From contig NZ_PYAS01000009.1 of NCBI RefSeq assembly GCF_003014695.1, positions 309,970 to 373,969 on the forward strand: a stretch of DNA of 64,000 bases, given 5' to 3'. Both the position numbers and the translations under genes were made by a program. Below are positions 33,541 through 42,766 of this stretch, one piece after another. The number at the start of each line of letters is the position of its first letter. The first letter of the stretch is position 1. Source of the DNA: Dyadobacter jiangsuensis. Its GTDB lineage: Bacteria; Bacteroidota; Bacteroidia; Cytophagales; Spirosomataceae. The notes under the pieces were generated by a model, which saw nothing but the letters and a program-made list of their open reading frames with translations, was not told where the DNA came from and searched no databases.

Positions 33541-34632
33541 TTACGCCGTTACTGCCTCCTTACGCACGATTGTGGTGGTAGGTGTGGAAAACACTGTTCT
33601 GAAATAAACAAAGATCAGTGCGATCATCAAACCTGCCAATGCCCCGATTTTGGCATTGCGCTTATCTTCATATTTCACATCCAGAGGTACTTTGATACCT
33701 TCGATTTCTGTGAACAGAGGGGCTTCCTTCACGAGGGAAACACGCATTTTTTCCGCGTTGGCCATTGCCTCGTAATACAGCTGTTGCAGGAACGATGATT
33801 TTCTTTCCATGCTGGTCGCCGATACTTTGGCTTCCGGCATCATGATTTGGGCGCTGTAATCGAGCTGTTTCGCCAGTTTATGTTCTGCAATACCCAATAC
33901 CGCCGCCAAAGAGTCGGCGCGGCTTTGAAGCAGGCGGAGCGTCTTACGCGTTTTCTGCGTCTGGTTTTCAGTATACATTTCTTCCACCGTTTCCAGCAGG
34001 GTAGTTACCCACATACCCGCGAGGTGCTCGTTCTCCATCTTGGTAGAAATCTGCGTAAACGACGACTTGCGATCCAGGGATGCAATCTCGGTTGCCTCAG
34101 CCGCACGCTTCACGATGGTGTTGAGGTTGATACGGGAATTGAGGTCCATTTTCTTTACATCATTAGATGTGAAATGGAACTTCTGCAAATCGGGGTAATC
34201 AGCCCAGTCGGAAGTTTTGATACCGCTGGAATCGATATAGAAATTGGCTAGAAGCTGCTTTTTTCCGTTGATTTCAACTTCCTTCATCAAATTCCGCTCC
34301 AATACCGGGCGGGATTTCACAAAGTAAAAGAAGTTCTCTCCGGTGAAGATATTTGCATCCGGTTGAGCACCGAGACCGAGCAGACCCGCTACGTCACCGA
34401 AGCCGGAGCTCGCACCTGCGGCGCCGAGGTTGAACACCACGGTTGCTTCATAGGTCGGGGGCTTGTTCTGGTAAGTATCCATGGCATACCCGATACCGAA
34501 ACCTACGGCTGGCAGGAGCAAAAGCCATTGCCAGTTACGGATCAATGCATTTTTGACTACCAATATTTTCTCGACGACTTCCTTTGGAGATAACTCGTCG
34601 TCCGGGATTTGTTGTGTGGTCGCTGTCGCCAT
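33541..34632 (-). CDS. Wzz/GumC-type polysaccharide co-polymerase
   Basis: A 363-residue inner-membrane protein with two transmembrane segments (about 36-52, NWQWLLLLPAVGFGIGYAMD, and about 328-348, AKIGALAGLMIALIFVYFRT) that bracket a large periplasmic region rich in helices (about 230-290). The pattern fits polysaccharide co-polymerases (PCP) that set chain length or bridge to the Wza channel. No tyrosine-kinase domain is fused, so it is a PCP without the autokinase. The following permease gene starts 2 bases after its stop. An Ala/Gly-rich loop (AAGASSGFGDVAGLLGLG) near 70-90 is unusual. Confidence 0.83.
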   Translation of the reverse strand: MATATTQQIPDDELSPKEVVEKILVVKNALIRNWQWLLLLPAVGFGIGYAMDTYQNKPPTYEATVVFNLGAAGASSGFGDVAGLLGLGAQPDANIFTGENFFYFVKSRPVLERNLMKEVEINGKKQLLANFYIDSSGIKTSDWADYPDLQKFHFTSNDVKKMDLNSRINLNTIVKRAAEATEIASLDRKSSFTQISTKMENEHLAGMWVTTLLETVEEMYTENQTQKTRKTLRLLQSRADSLAAVLGIAEHKLAKQLDYSAQIMMPEAKVSATSMERKSSFLQQLYYEAMANAEKMRVSLVKEAPLFTEIEGIKVPLDVKYEDKRNAKIGALAGLMIALIFVYFRTVFSTPTTTIVRKEAVTA

Positions 34633-34634
34633 AG

Positions 34635-37166
34635 TTATTTAAGTGAACGGAATGCCAATACTGTTACAATCAATCCCATAATTGAGCTCAACAGGGTTGT
34701 AGCTGTTTGAATGCTTTGCTGCGTATTCAGAGCCGGAGCGTTTCTTGTCGGAACGAAAATCTCTGATCCAGGCTGTACTTTCGGGTACACATTGAAGAAC
34801 AGGAATCTTCTGGTACGATCGATATTGCCATTAGGGTATTTGATGTAGGAGCTTTTTCTAAGCGATTGTACCGTGAAACCTCCCGATTGTGAAATGTAAT
34901 CCGAGAAGTTCATCCCTTTACCATACTTCACAGTGGTAGGGTAAAGTACCGAGCCTGTCACCTGAACAGTTTCCAGACGTTTCGGAATGCGGATAATATC
35001 ACCTTCCTGCACCACGAGGTCCTCGAATGAACCAGGGTTTTTCAGGATGTTTTTCAGCACAATACCGATTTTCTCCTCTTTTACATTCGGCAGGTCACCA
35101 GTCAGCGTTCCTTGCTTGATTTGCTTCTCTGTTTGCTGAACTTCCGTGTAATCCACCGGCTCGTCAAGGTTTTTCACGATCGTACGGCGCAAAAGCGTGG
35201 CTCCTTCGGGGTAAGCAAGCTCTGTCAGACCACCCGCTCTTTTGATAATGTCGCTGATCTTGTCGTTTTTGTTCACGATCGTGTAAGGACCTGTTACCAG
35301 CACTTCGCCTTCTACGAAAACTGTTTGCTGCTCCACATAGTTAGGCGATTTGCGAACGATTACCTGGTCGAATGGGAACAATACAAAATTGGTCGCTTTG
35401 GAATTCAGGGAGAGGTCGCGGTTTACATTGAACTTATAGACCTCGGAAATCTGTGCATTCGCTGCACCAGCCACCGAATTTCTTTTCCTTCTGACAACCT
35501 CAATCTCCGATGTATAAGCAGATTCTTTCAAACCGCCCGCTTGCACGAGCACGTCTTCGAGCGTCATATCGGCAGTGTATGGGAATTTGCCCTCATTCTC
35601 GCCGATTTTGGTATTATTTACTTCTCCTTCTACGCTCACAAATGCCGTTTCGGCCATTTCGAATCTCGATGGGACGATTACTTCGTCCAGGCGCGTCAGT
35701 ACCAGATCCGGTGTAGTGCCGTTGAGCACGTCGGTATAGTTAAGTGGAATGGTCTGTATGGTCAGGTCTTCGCGGGTGCGGAGTACATTGATGCGGCCTA
35801 CGAAAGCATCTTCACGCATTCCCTGTGCATTTTCGATCAGTGCTTTCAGGGTAGGGCTGTTGTCGAGCGAATACTCGCCGGGACGCATCACAGCACCTTG
35901 AACCGTCACAATGTTTTCGAAACGGTCCAGTACAGTTTCAACATTAATAGAATCGCCGGTGGCCATTTCGAAAGAGTCATACTGGCTTTCCGGTACGTCG
36001 AGGATTTTGCGCTCCTTGGAAGTAATACGTTGTACTTTCAGTCGTGCGCGGTAAGCCTTGTCGCTGAAACCACCCGAATAACGGAGCACGTCGCCCAGTT
36101 TTTCTTCCGGCGTCAACTCATAAATCCCAGGGCGTTTCACCATACCCGCGATTTCCGTGCGTTTCAGGTAGTAGCCAACCACCACGTTGTCGTTTTCCTG
36201 AACGCGGATATCGCCATCGATTTTCCCGTTTACGAGGTAGTCGTAAATGTCCAGTTTCGATACAACCTTGCCCTGGCGAACAACGCGCACTTCACGGAAA
36301 GATCCAATTTCATTAGGACCGCCGGCCTGGTATAATGCATTGAATGCGGAGGACAGCGAGGACACTGTATAGGTCCCGGGATTGACCACTTCACCCGTCA
36401 CAAAAACTTTTACAGAACGAACTTCTCCGAGCGTAACCATCAGTTTGGTACGGGCTCCTTCGCCACCTGTACCGATCATTCCCGGTACGAATTTGGCAAA
36501 CTTGTCGATCAGGATTTTCTTGATTTCTTCGATCGTACGCCCCGCTACCATCACATTCCCAACGCGGGGAATGCTGATGAAGCCGTCTTTGTTGACAATG
36601 GTTTCGTAGGTACTTTCGGCGTAGTTATAAAGGTATATTTTCAACTCGTCACCTGGGCCAACGACGTAGGTTGTGGGTGTAACGATTTGTAAATCAGGGA
36701 TTAGTCCGAGATTTTTATCTGCAAAAATCGAATATCCGTAGATTTTCTGACGAAACGCTTCTTTCGCCTGCTCTTCGGGAGTCAGCTTGGTACTGGTGCT
36801 GGTATTGACTTTGCTCTGGTCTCCGCCTTCGGGATTCTGGGCGTTCTGGTTTGCGGCGTTCTTACCTTTGTCGCCACCCTGCCCGTCGTTCCCCTGCTGC
36901 GGGTTACCCGACTGCTGGTTGCCTCCCTGCTGATTTCCGCCTTGCTGCGTGGTGCCTTGCGGATTGCCGGCCCCGGATTGTGTGTTACCTCCCGTAGTGC
37001 CTCTCGCACCCGACTGCGTGTTGCCCTGGGCGCCGGTAGACGTCGGGGCAGTTCCGGAAGGGGCTGTTGGGGCAGTAACCTGTGAGAAAGCGGGTAACGA
37101 AATGATTAAACTCAGGAAATAGGGAAGTACAGATTTATAACTTTTAGCCAACCTGGATCTGTTCAT
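34635..37166 (-). CDS. Outer-membrane polysaccharide export protein with six SLBB domains (Wza-like)
   Basis: The start at 37166 (MNRSRLAKSYKSVLPYFLSL) places a signal peptide ending PAFS before Gln; a start 39 bases upstream also exists. The mature N-terminus is a Gly/Gln/Asn-rich low-complexity stretch of about 80 residues, then the poly_export domain (TTYVVGPGDELKIYLYNYAE). Six SLBB-type repeats follow, each opening V-x-G-x-V: VTGEVVNPGTYTV, IAGMVKRPGIYEL, VQGAVMRPGEYSL, VEGEVNNTK, VEGEVLVTGPYTI, VTGSVLYPTTVKY. The end is hydrophobic (SSIMGLIVTVLAF). It forms the outer-membrane channel for polymer. It is more than twice as long as E. coli Wza because of the extra SLBB units. It is the first gene of the 15-gene locus. 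Confidence 0.9.
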   Translation of the reverse strand: MNRSRLAKSYKSVLPYFLSLIISLPAFSQVTAPTAPSGTAPTSTGAQGNTQSGARGTTGGNTQSGAGNPQGTTQQGGNQQGGNQQSGNPQQGNDGQGGDKGKNAANQNAQNPEGGDQSKVNTSTSTKLTPEEQAKEAFRQKIYGYSIFADKNLGLIPDLQIVTPTTYVVGPGDELKIYLYNYAESTYETIVNKDGFISIPRVGNVMVAGRTIEEIKKILIDKFAKFVPGMIGTGGEGARTKLMVTLGEVRSVKVFVTGEVVNPGTYTVSSLSSAFNALYQAGGPNEIGSFREVRVVRQGKVVSKLDIYDYLVNGKIDGDIRVQENDNVVVGYYLKRTEIAGMVKRPGIYELTPEEKLGDVLRYSGGFSDKAYRARLKVQRITSKERKILDVPESQYDSFEMATGDSINVETVLDRFENIVTVQGAVMRPGEYSLDNSPTLKALIENAQGMREDAFVGRINVLRTREDLTIQTIPLNYTDVLNGTTPDLVLTRLDEVIVPSRFEMAETAFVSVEGEVNNTKIGENEGKFPYTADMTLEDVLVQAGGLKESAYTSEIEVVRRKRNSVAGAANAQISEVYKFNVNRDLSLNSKATNFVLFPFDQVIVRKSPNYVEQQTVFVEGEVLVTGPYTIVNKNDKISDIIKRAGGLTELAYPEGATLLRRTIVKNLDEPVDYTEVQQTEKQIKQGTLTGDLPNVKEEKIGIVLKNILKNPGSFEDLVVQEGDIIRIPKRLETVQVTGSVLYPTTVKYGKGMNFSDYISQSGGFTVQSLRKSSYIKYPNGNIDRTRRFLFFNVYPKVQPGSEIFVPTRNAPALNTQQSIQTATTLLSSIMGLIVTVLAFRSLK

Positions 37167-37441
37167 AAGAAGAATTATTGTACTATTGAAAGTCTGAAAA
37201 TTCATTAAAACTATGTATAAGACTAGTATTTTTGAATTTGGGATTCGAGTACACGCAATATTGTGGTAGTGTATATCATGGCAAAGTAAATTAGATTTTT
37301 CCTATTTTTAAAGAATTTCTATTAATCGGGGTCCCTTGCCGGGAAGCCCCGCAAAGTTATAACAGGGTAACGACAAAAGATTCAAAATATTAAAATACCG
37401 CATCCAAAAGCGATAATACTCCTAAAAGAATAGTTATAAAT

Positions 37442-39313
37442 ATGGAAAGTACAAATGTTCAGTACGACGAGAGCAGTATCCGGTCGCTTGACTGGAAAGA
37501 ACATATCCGCCTCAGGCCCGGGATGTACATTGGAAAGCTCGGCGACGGCTCGTCGGTGGACGATGGAATCTACGTGCTCGTGAAGGAAGTGGTGGATAAC
37601 TCGATCGACGAACACATGATGGGCAACGGGAAAACGATCGAGATTAAAATTTCCGAACACCGTGTGGAAGTGCGCGATTACGGCCGCGGTATTCCGCTGG
37701 GTAAAGTCGTGGACTGCGTTTCGAAGATCAATACCGGTGGTAAATACGATTCGGGCGCATTCCAGAAATCGGTGGGGCTGAATGGCGTGGGTACCAAGGC
37801 GGTAAACGCGCTTTCGAGCCATTTTAAGGTGCAGTCGTTCCGGGATGGCAAGACCAAAAGCGCGGAGTTTAACCAGGGAGCACTTTTGAATGAATCGCCG
37901 GAGGGCACTACCAGCCAGCGCAACGGAACCCATGTGGCGTTTGAGCCGGACGGTACTATTTTCAAGAATTTCCGGTATATCCCGCAATACCTGGATAATA
38001 TGATCTGGAACTACTGCTATCTCAACGCGGGGCTCACGATCAATTTCAACGGGCAGAAATACTTTTCGCAGAACGGCCTGCTTGACCTTCTGAAGAGCAA
38101 ATCCGACGCAGAAACACTCCGTTATCCGATCATCCATTTGAAGGGCGAGGATATTGAATTGGCGATGACTCATGGTAACCAATATGGTGAAGAATACTAC
38201 TCTTTTGTGAATGGTCAGTATACGACACAAGGAGGTACCCATCTCGCTGCATTCAGGGAAGCAGTTGTTAAAGCCGTACGTGAACATTTTGGTAAAGATT
38301 ACGCGCCGGAGGACATTCGTTCGTCGATTATCGGGGCCATTGCGATCCGCGTGCAGGAGCCGGTTTTTGAATCTCAAACCAAAACGAAGCTCGGTTCCAA
38401 TACTATTACGCCTGATCCAAACAGTACGACGGTAAGGACATTTGTAAATGATTTCGTGAAGGAAAGGCTGGACAACTTCCTGCACATGAACCCCGAATCG
38501 CGCGATGCACTGAAAAAGCGCATCGAGCAATCGGAGCGGGAGCGGAAAGAACTGGCCGGCATTAAGAAACTCGCCAACGACCGCGCGAAAAAGGCCAATT
38601 TGCATAACAAAAAACTCCGCGACTGTCGCCTGCACCTGACCGACCAGAAAAGCGAGCAGCGTTACGAAACGACCCTTTTCATTACCGAGGGCGACTCGGC
38701 GAGTGGTTCGATCACCAAATCACGGGATATTCAGACCCAGGCCGTATTCAGTTTGCGCGGCAAGCCTTTGAACTCATTCGGGCTTACGAAGAAGATTGTT
38801 TACGAAAATGAGGAGTTTAATCTGCTCCAACATGCATTGGATGTGGAGAATGGTGTGGAAAACCTGCGCTTCAACCGCATTATCATCGCTACGGACGCCG
38901 ATGTGGATGGGATGCACATCCGGTTGCTGCTGATGACCTTCTTCCTGCAATTTTTCCCGGATCTGGTCAGGAACGGACACTTGTTTGTGCTCGAAACGCC
39001 ATTGTTCCGTGTCCGCAACAAGAAAGAAACTATTTACTGTTACAGCGAGGAAGAAAAGCAGGCGGCTATCGACAAGCTGGGAAACAAGCCGGAAATCACC
39101 CGTTTCAAGGGGCTGGGAGAGATTTCCCCGGAAGAATTCGGCAAGTTTATTGGCGAGGATATGCGGGTAGAACCGGTGATCCTGCAAAAGGAGACATCCA
39201 TTCAAAAACTGCTGAGTTATTTTATGGGTAAGAATACGCCTGAGAGACAGCGGTTTATCATCGATAATCTCAAAGTAGAGAAGAATGTCGAAGAGCTTGC
39301 ACTCGCGGGCTAG
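37442..39313 (+). CDS. parE: DNA topoisomerase IV subunit B
   Basis: A 623-residue type IIA topoisomerase ATPase subunit. The GHKL ATPase has EVVDNSIDEH, DYGRGIPLG and GLNGVGTKAVNALS; the transducer includes QGGTHLAAFREAV. The TOPRIM domain shows FITEGDSASG, LRGKPLNSFG and ATDADVDGMHIRLLL. The length and the lack of the about 165-residue insertion of enterobacterial GyrB fit ParE rather than GyrB. It relaxes and decatenates DNA with ParC, which is not encoded next to it here; the next gene is pheA. It is divergent from the polysaccharide locus, with 236 bases between. Confidence 0.88.
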   Translation: MESTNVQYDESSIRSLDWKEHIRLRPGMYIGKLGDGSSVDDGIYVLVKEVVDNSIDEHMMGNGKTIEIKISEHRVEVRDYGRGIPLGKVVDCVSKINTGGKYDSGAFQKSVGLNGVGTKAVNALSSHFKVQSFRDGKTKSAEFNQGALLNESPEGTTSQRNGTHVAFEPDGTIFKNFRYIPQYLDNMIWNYCYLNAGLTINFNGQKYFSQNGLLDLLKSKSDAETLRYPIIHLKGEDIELAMTHGNQYGEEYYSFVNGQYTTQGGTHLAAFREAVVKAVREHFGKDYAPEDIRSSIIGAIAIRVQEPVFESQTKTKLGSNTITPDPNSTTVRTFVNDFVKERLDNFLHMNPESRDALKKRIEQSERERKELAGIKKLANDRAKKANLHNKKLRDCRLHLTDQKSEQRYETTLFITEGDSASGSITKSRDIQTQAVFSLRGKPLNSFGLTKKIVYENEEFNLLQHALDVENGVENLRFNRIIIATDADVDGMHIRLLLMTFFLQFFPDLVRNGHLFVLETPLFRVRNKKETIYCYSEEEKQAAIDKLGNKPEITRFKGLGEISPEEFGKFIGEDMRVEPVILQKETSIQKLLSYFMGKNTPERQRFIIDNLKVEKNVEELALAG

Positions 39314-39423
39314 GCCTGGCGTGCATTATCTTTGGCGTGGTCAAGTAATATCGGGCCGGGAAGTTCTTTATTCAAAAGTGTAAACGCACCTCCCGGTTTG
39401 ATCAACCTATTTAAAGTGTTTTT

Positions 39424-40497
39424 GTGGAATTACAGGATTTAAGAAACAGGATCGATGGGCTGGACGATCAGCTGCTGAGCATTTTGAACGAGCGCATGGA
39501 GCTTGTCAAAAAGGTAGGCGAGCTGAAACGCTCTTCCCAGTCGATTATCTACCGCCCCGAAAGAGAGAAACAAATCCTCGACAGGCTGGCGAAACATAAC
39601 AACGGCTTACTCACGCGTCAGGCGATCGACGCCATTTTCTTCGAAATATTCGCAGTATCGCGCAACCTCGAACTGCCCGAGCGGGTATCTTACCTTGGGC
39701 CCGAAGGAAGTTTTACGCATCAGGCGGCCGAAGGTCGTTTTGGTGCTATGAGCGAATATTTGGTATTGCCAACGATCCATTCGGTGTTCGAAAGCGTGGA
39801 AACCGGGCGTGCCAAGTTCGGAGTAGTGCCTATCGAGAATAACCAGGAGGGGATCGTGGTCGAAACAGCAGATTTTCTGCGGGAAAAGAACCTGTCGATT
39901 GTGGCTGAAATGCTCCTGAAAGTGCATTTTACATTCGCGTCGCAGTCCGACAACCTGAAATCAATCAAAAGGATTTATTCGAAAGACATTGCATTCCGGC
40001 AATGCGGGAAATTTATCGGGGAGTATCTCGAAGGAATGGGCATCGAGCTGATCGCAGTCGACTCTACTTCCAAAGCGGCCAAACTAGCATCCGAGGAACC
40101 CGACGCGGCGGCGATATGCTCATCGATTTCGGCCCGGCTTTTCGGTGTACCTATTCTTTTCGACAATATCGAAGACAGCGATCAGAACCAGACGCGCTTC
40201 CTGATCCTGGCGAAGGATTTTACGAATATGAGAAGTGCCGACGATAAAACGACAATCATCGCCAACCTCCCGAATACCAACCGCCCGGGCGTGTTGTACG
40301 AGTTCTTGAAAGACTTCAACGACCGCGGCATTAACCTGACCAAGATCGAAAGCCGGCCGTTACGCGGTGAGGCGTCGTTCCGGGCGTGGTTCCTGGTGGA
40401 ATTCCTCGGGCATATGGACGATCCGCAGGTGCAGGAGATTATGCACAAGTACGGGACGCATTTGAAATGGCTCGGAAGCTACGTAAGGGTTGCATAA
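39424..40497 (+). CDS. pheA: Bifunctional chorismate mutase/prephenate dehydratase
   Basis: The 357-residue protein starts with GTG at 39424. Residues 1-85 form an AroQ chorismate mutase (LRNRIDGLDDQLLSILNERM, VKKVGELKR, then IYRPEREKQILDRL). Residues about 92-275 are the prephenate dehydratase (VSYLGPEGSFTHQAAEGRFG, GVVPIENNQEG and the catalytic TRF in NQTRFLILAK). The end is an ACT domain with the phenylalanine-binding ESRP in KIESRPLRGEASFRAW. It converts chorismate to phenylpyruvate with feedback by Phe. The last codons lie in a 20-bp tandem duplication. Confidence 0.92.
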   Translation: MELQDLRNRIDGLDDQLLSILNERMELVKKVGELKRSSQSIIYRPEREKQILDRLAKHNNGLLTRQAIDAIFFEIFAVSRNLELPERVSYLGPEGSFTHQAAEGRFGAMSEYLVLPTIHSVFESVETGRAKFGVVPIENNQEGIVVETADFLREKNLSIVAEMLLKVHFTFASQSDNLKSIKRIYSKDIAFRQCGKFIGEYLEGMGIELIAVDSTSKAAKLASEEPDAAAICSSISARLFGVPILFDNIEDSDQNQTRFLILAKDFTNMRSADDKTTIIANLPNTNRPGVLYEFLKDFNDRGINLTKIESRPLRGEASFRAWFLVEFLGHMDDPQVQEIMHKYGTHLKWLGSYVRVA

Positions 40498-40520
40498 TAT
40501 ACGTAAGGGTTGCATAATAT
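40481..40520 (+). repeat. 20-bp perfect tandem duplication across the pheA stop
   Basis: The unit ACGTAAGGGTTGCATAATAT occurs at 40481-40500 and again at 40501-40520 without a gap. The first copy contains the TAA of pheA (40495-40497); the second is non-coding. It looks like a recent slippage event. Confidence 0.97.
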
Positions 40521-40530
40521 ATGTGTATTT

Positions 40531-40571
40531 AAAAGCAGAAAGCTCGCTTCATCGGCGAGCTTTCTGCTTTT
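40531..40571. terminator. Bidirectional terminator between pheA and the 722-residue gene
   Basis: A perfect stem of 16-17 bp (40532-40547 with 40555-40570) closes a 7-base loop, flanked by A-rich and T-rich ends, and can end transcription from both sides. Confidence 0.92.
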
Positions 40572-40587
40572 ATCACGTATTTCAAAA

Positions 40588-42756
40588 TCATTTCTTCAAA
40601 GTTCCGCGGTACAGCGAAGGCCAGTTGCCATATAATTCTATTTCGGCTTCGGTACCATCCGGCAACCGCACTTTCATCTTCCGTTGGGCCGAAGGCTGTT
40701 GGAACGAATCGACGCCTAACACGACAATCTGGTTACCTTTCACGATCGACGTAACGAACGGCTGCTTGCCATCGATAGCCAGCAACGCCTGTTCCTTTCT
40801 AGGCTGAACCCATTGGCCGTTCAGTTGAAATGCCAGGTCCTGATTCTGCCCGCCCACAATCACATCCTCGACCTGCTTGGCCATCCAGTTGCCCAATGCA
40901 TAATATTCGGTAGGGAAATCCCAGTAAGGAGCCGCGGTTCGGCCGGAAGTGTTGCGGCCGACTTCACTTTCAGGTGTTTTTCCATCGGCTGCGTACCATT
41001 CGTAACCCCAGCCCCACATATCTTTCGATAATTTATAGGCATTAGGGTTTTTCGCGCTGGGGGCGCCGTCGTGCCAGAGGTAGTAGCCATCAAAAAGGAT
41101 CAATGAGAACAGCGAGAAACTCAACGCCTGACTGGCGGGCATCATTTCGAGCTGGTTCATGATAAGCTCGCCTTTCGGGTCGGTAAGCTGGTAGTTCCAG
41201 GGAACGATGGGGTCTTTGTACAAAGGCATATACCGGTTCCAGCCGTAGAAAATGAATTTGTTGTTTTTCTGATAGGGCAGGAGCTTATTGATGCGCAGCG
41301 AGTGAATCGCCGAGAGCAATACGAAATTGTTGGGCGAATTACCCGCATTATCGATCGCAAACATCGGTTTAGGATACACATCGATCGGGACGGTATTGAA
41401 TATGTCCCGGAAGCTGTCGCCGTTGGGCAGCGGATCGAAATTCGGATTGTTGGCTTTCGGCTCGCTGTATTCTTTAATGAAATCTTTCGGGTTAGCCCCG
41501 CCGACGGTATTGATATGCGGATTGGTGTACGCCCCGCCACCCCAGTAATCCATCAAATGCATATTCGGGTGATTCTTTTTAACCACCTTCGAAAACCATA
41601 TCAGCCGTTGAATGACTTCTTTGGGATAATGCTGGTTCCAGAACTCAAAATCGTAGGCATACACTCCGAACCCAGGTACGCCTGCCAGCGCTTCCACCTG
41701 TTCTTTGGAAAGGCCCGCAAACCATTTTTCGTCCTTATCACCAAAATAATTGGGCGTGGCCGTATAATGCAGCTTTTCCGCAGGGTAGTCTTTTTCGGTG
41801 TTGGACAAATACCCGATGCCTCTTTTGTAATAGTTATCGGAAGGCACGTAGTTATTCAGCCGGTATTGCATTACCAGTTTGCCTTTGATGGGCTCAAATT
41901 CCGGAAATTTAGTATCGAAATCGACATTAATGGTACGCGAAGGAGAGAACCAGTCGGGAATGCCGATGCGCGTTAAAGCGTTGGCGGTTGTCTGATCGGA
42001 TTTACCGGCAATGTAGATATTCTGCTGGCGGACACTTCGGTTTTTGGCGGCATTCCACCAGTCGTTGTAAGGAGCGTCGATCCACCTGGCGGTTACCGAG
42101 TACAAATACCCCGGTTTTACTTCAATACCATTTTCGAGACCTTGTACCACAATGCCGTCGATCATCACCACTTTCGTGCGGCTGTCGTTATAATTGGCAA
42201 AGTCGCGGAGGTACAGTTTGCCATCCTTGCGGATTGGCCGTACATCGAGCCAGTTGTCTTTGCTTCCCTGCCGGATCCATTCCTTTAGATCCACCACCTC
42301 ATTGGCCGCGGCAGCTTCGAAGTTGAATGCGGCGGTTGTCTGGCAGCCCTGCTGGCCGAGGCTCGAAACATGGATTTGCGCTTCACCGCCTTTGACCTGC
42401 ACATCAGCAATTGTGAGCCATGTGCCGTAGCGATGCGGCACGGCCTGGAAGGTTTGTGTTTGACCATTCTGTGTGATTTTTACGTCATAAGGCGCAAGCC
42501 CACCGGCATTGGCTGCAAGTTCGAACTGCATTTCGCGGCCAATCTGGCGGTACCGCCGGATGGTCAGGTCACACGCATGGGAGGCGGAATCGAGCGTGCG
42601 CGCCATAGCGAAACCTTCTGTAACCTGTACGTAAGTTTTGTGGCTGCTGGGACCAAAGCGGTTCCAGGCCCAGAGGCCGGAACCGATCAGGAATGCGAGA
42701 ATGCCACTAAGCCAGATAAGCGATGTTTTGGTCAAAACCTTCCTTTTATGTGTCAC
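40588..42756 (-). CDS. Uncharacterised membrane-anchored protein, possible TIM-barrel glycosidase
   Basis: A 722-residue protein with one N-terminal transmembrane anchor (about 12-31, TSLIWLSGILAFLIGSGLWAW), so it should lie in the periplasm. I cannot name a family. A beta-rich N-terminal part (about 55-270) is followed by a region with the look of a barrel: GVPGFGVYAYDFEFWNQHYP, HPNMHLMDYWGGG, KPMFAIDNAGNS and KFIFYGWNRYMPLY, with many aromatic and acidic residues of the kind lining sugar-binding clefts. A short C-terminal beta domain (about 655-722) contains VLGVDSFQQPSAQRKMKVRL. It sits 10 bases after a small outer-membrane gene. Glycosidase function is a guess. Confidence 0.72.
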   Translation of the reverse strand: MTHKRKVLTKTSLIWLSGILAFLIGSGLWAWNRFGPSSHKTYVQVTEGFAMARTLDSASHACDLTIRRYRQIGREMQFELAANAGGLAPYDVKITQNGQTQTFQAVPHRYGTWLTIADVQVKGGEAQIHVSSLGQQGCQTTAAFNFEAAAANEVVDLKEWIRQGSKDNWLDVRPIRKDGKLYLRDFANYNDSRTKVVMIDGIVVQGLENGIEVKPGYLYSVTARWIDAPYNDWWNAAKNRSVRQQNIYIAGKSDQTTANALTRIGIPDWFSPSRTINVDFDTKFPEFEPIKGKLVMQYRLNNYVPSDNYYKRGIGYLSNTEKDYPAEKLHYTATPNYFGDKDEKWFAGLSKEQVEALAGVPGFGVYAYDFEFWNQHYPKEVIQRLIWFSKVVKKNHPNMHLMDYWGGGAYTNPHINTVGGANPKDFIKEYSEPKANNPNFDPLPNGDSFRDIFNTVPIDVYPKPMFAIDNAGNSPNNFVLLSAIHSLRINKLLPYQKNNKFIFYGWNRYMPLYKDPIVPWNYQLTDPKGELIMNQLEMMPASQALSFSLFSLILFDGYYLWHDGAPSAKNPNAYKLSKDMWGWGYEWYAADGKTPESEVGRNTSGRTAAPYWDFPTEYYALGNWMAKQVEDVIVGGQNQDLAFQLNGQWVQPRKEQALLAIDGKQPFVTSIVKGNQIVVLGVDSFQQPSAQRKMKVRLPDGTEAEIELYGNWPSLYRGTLKK

Positions 42757-42766
42757 GATGCGTTGT

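Noticed and set aside
35112..36335. 407-codon frame on the plus strand across the Wza-like gene
   Set aside because: It runs antisense to a gene with clear SLBB domains and has no family resemblance.
37382..38635. 417-codon frame on the minus strand across parE
   Set aside because: It lies wholly within a clear parE gene on the other strand, its translation resembles no family, and it reads as an antisense shadow of GC-rich codons.
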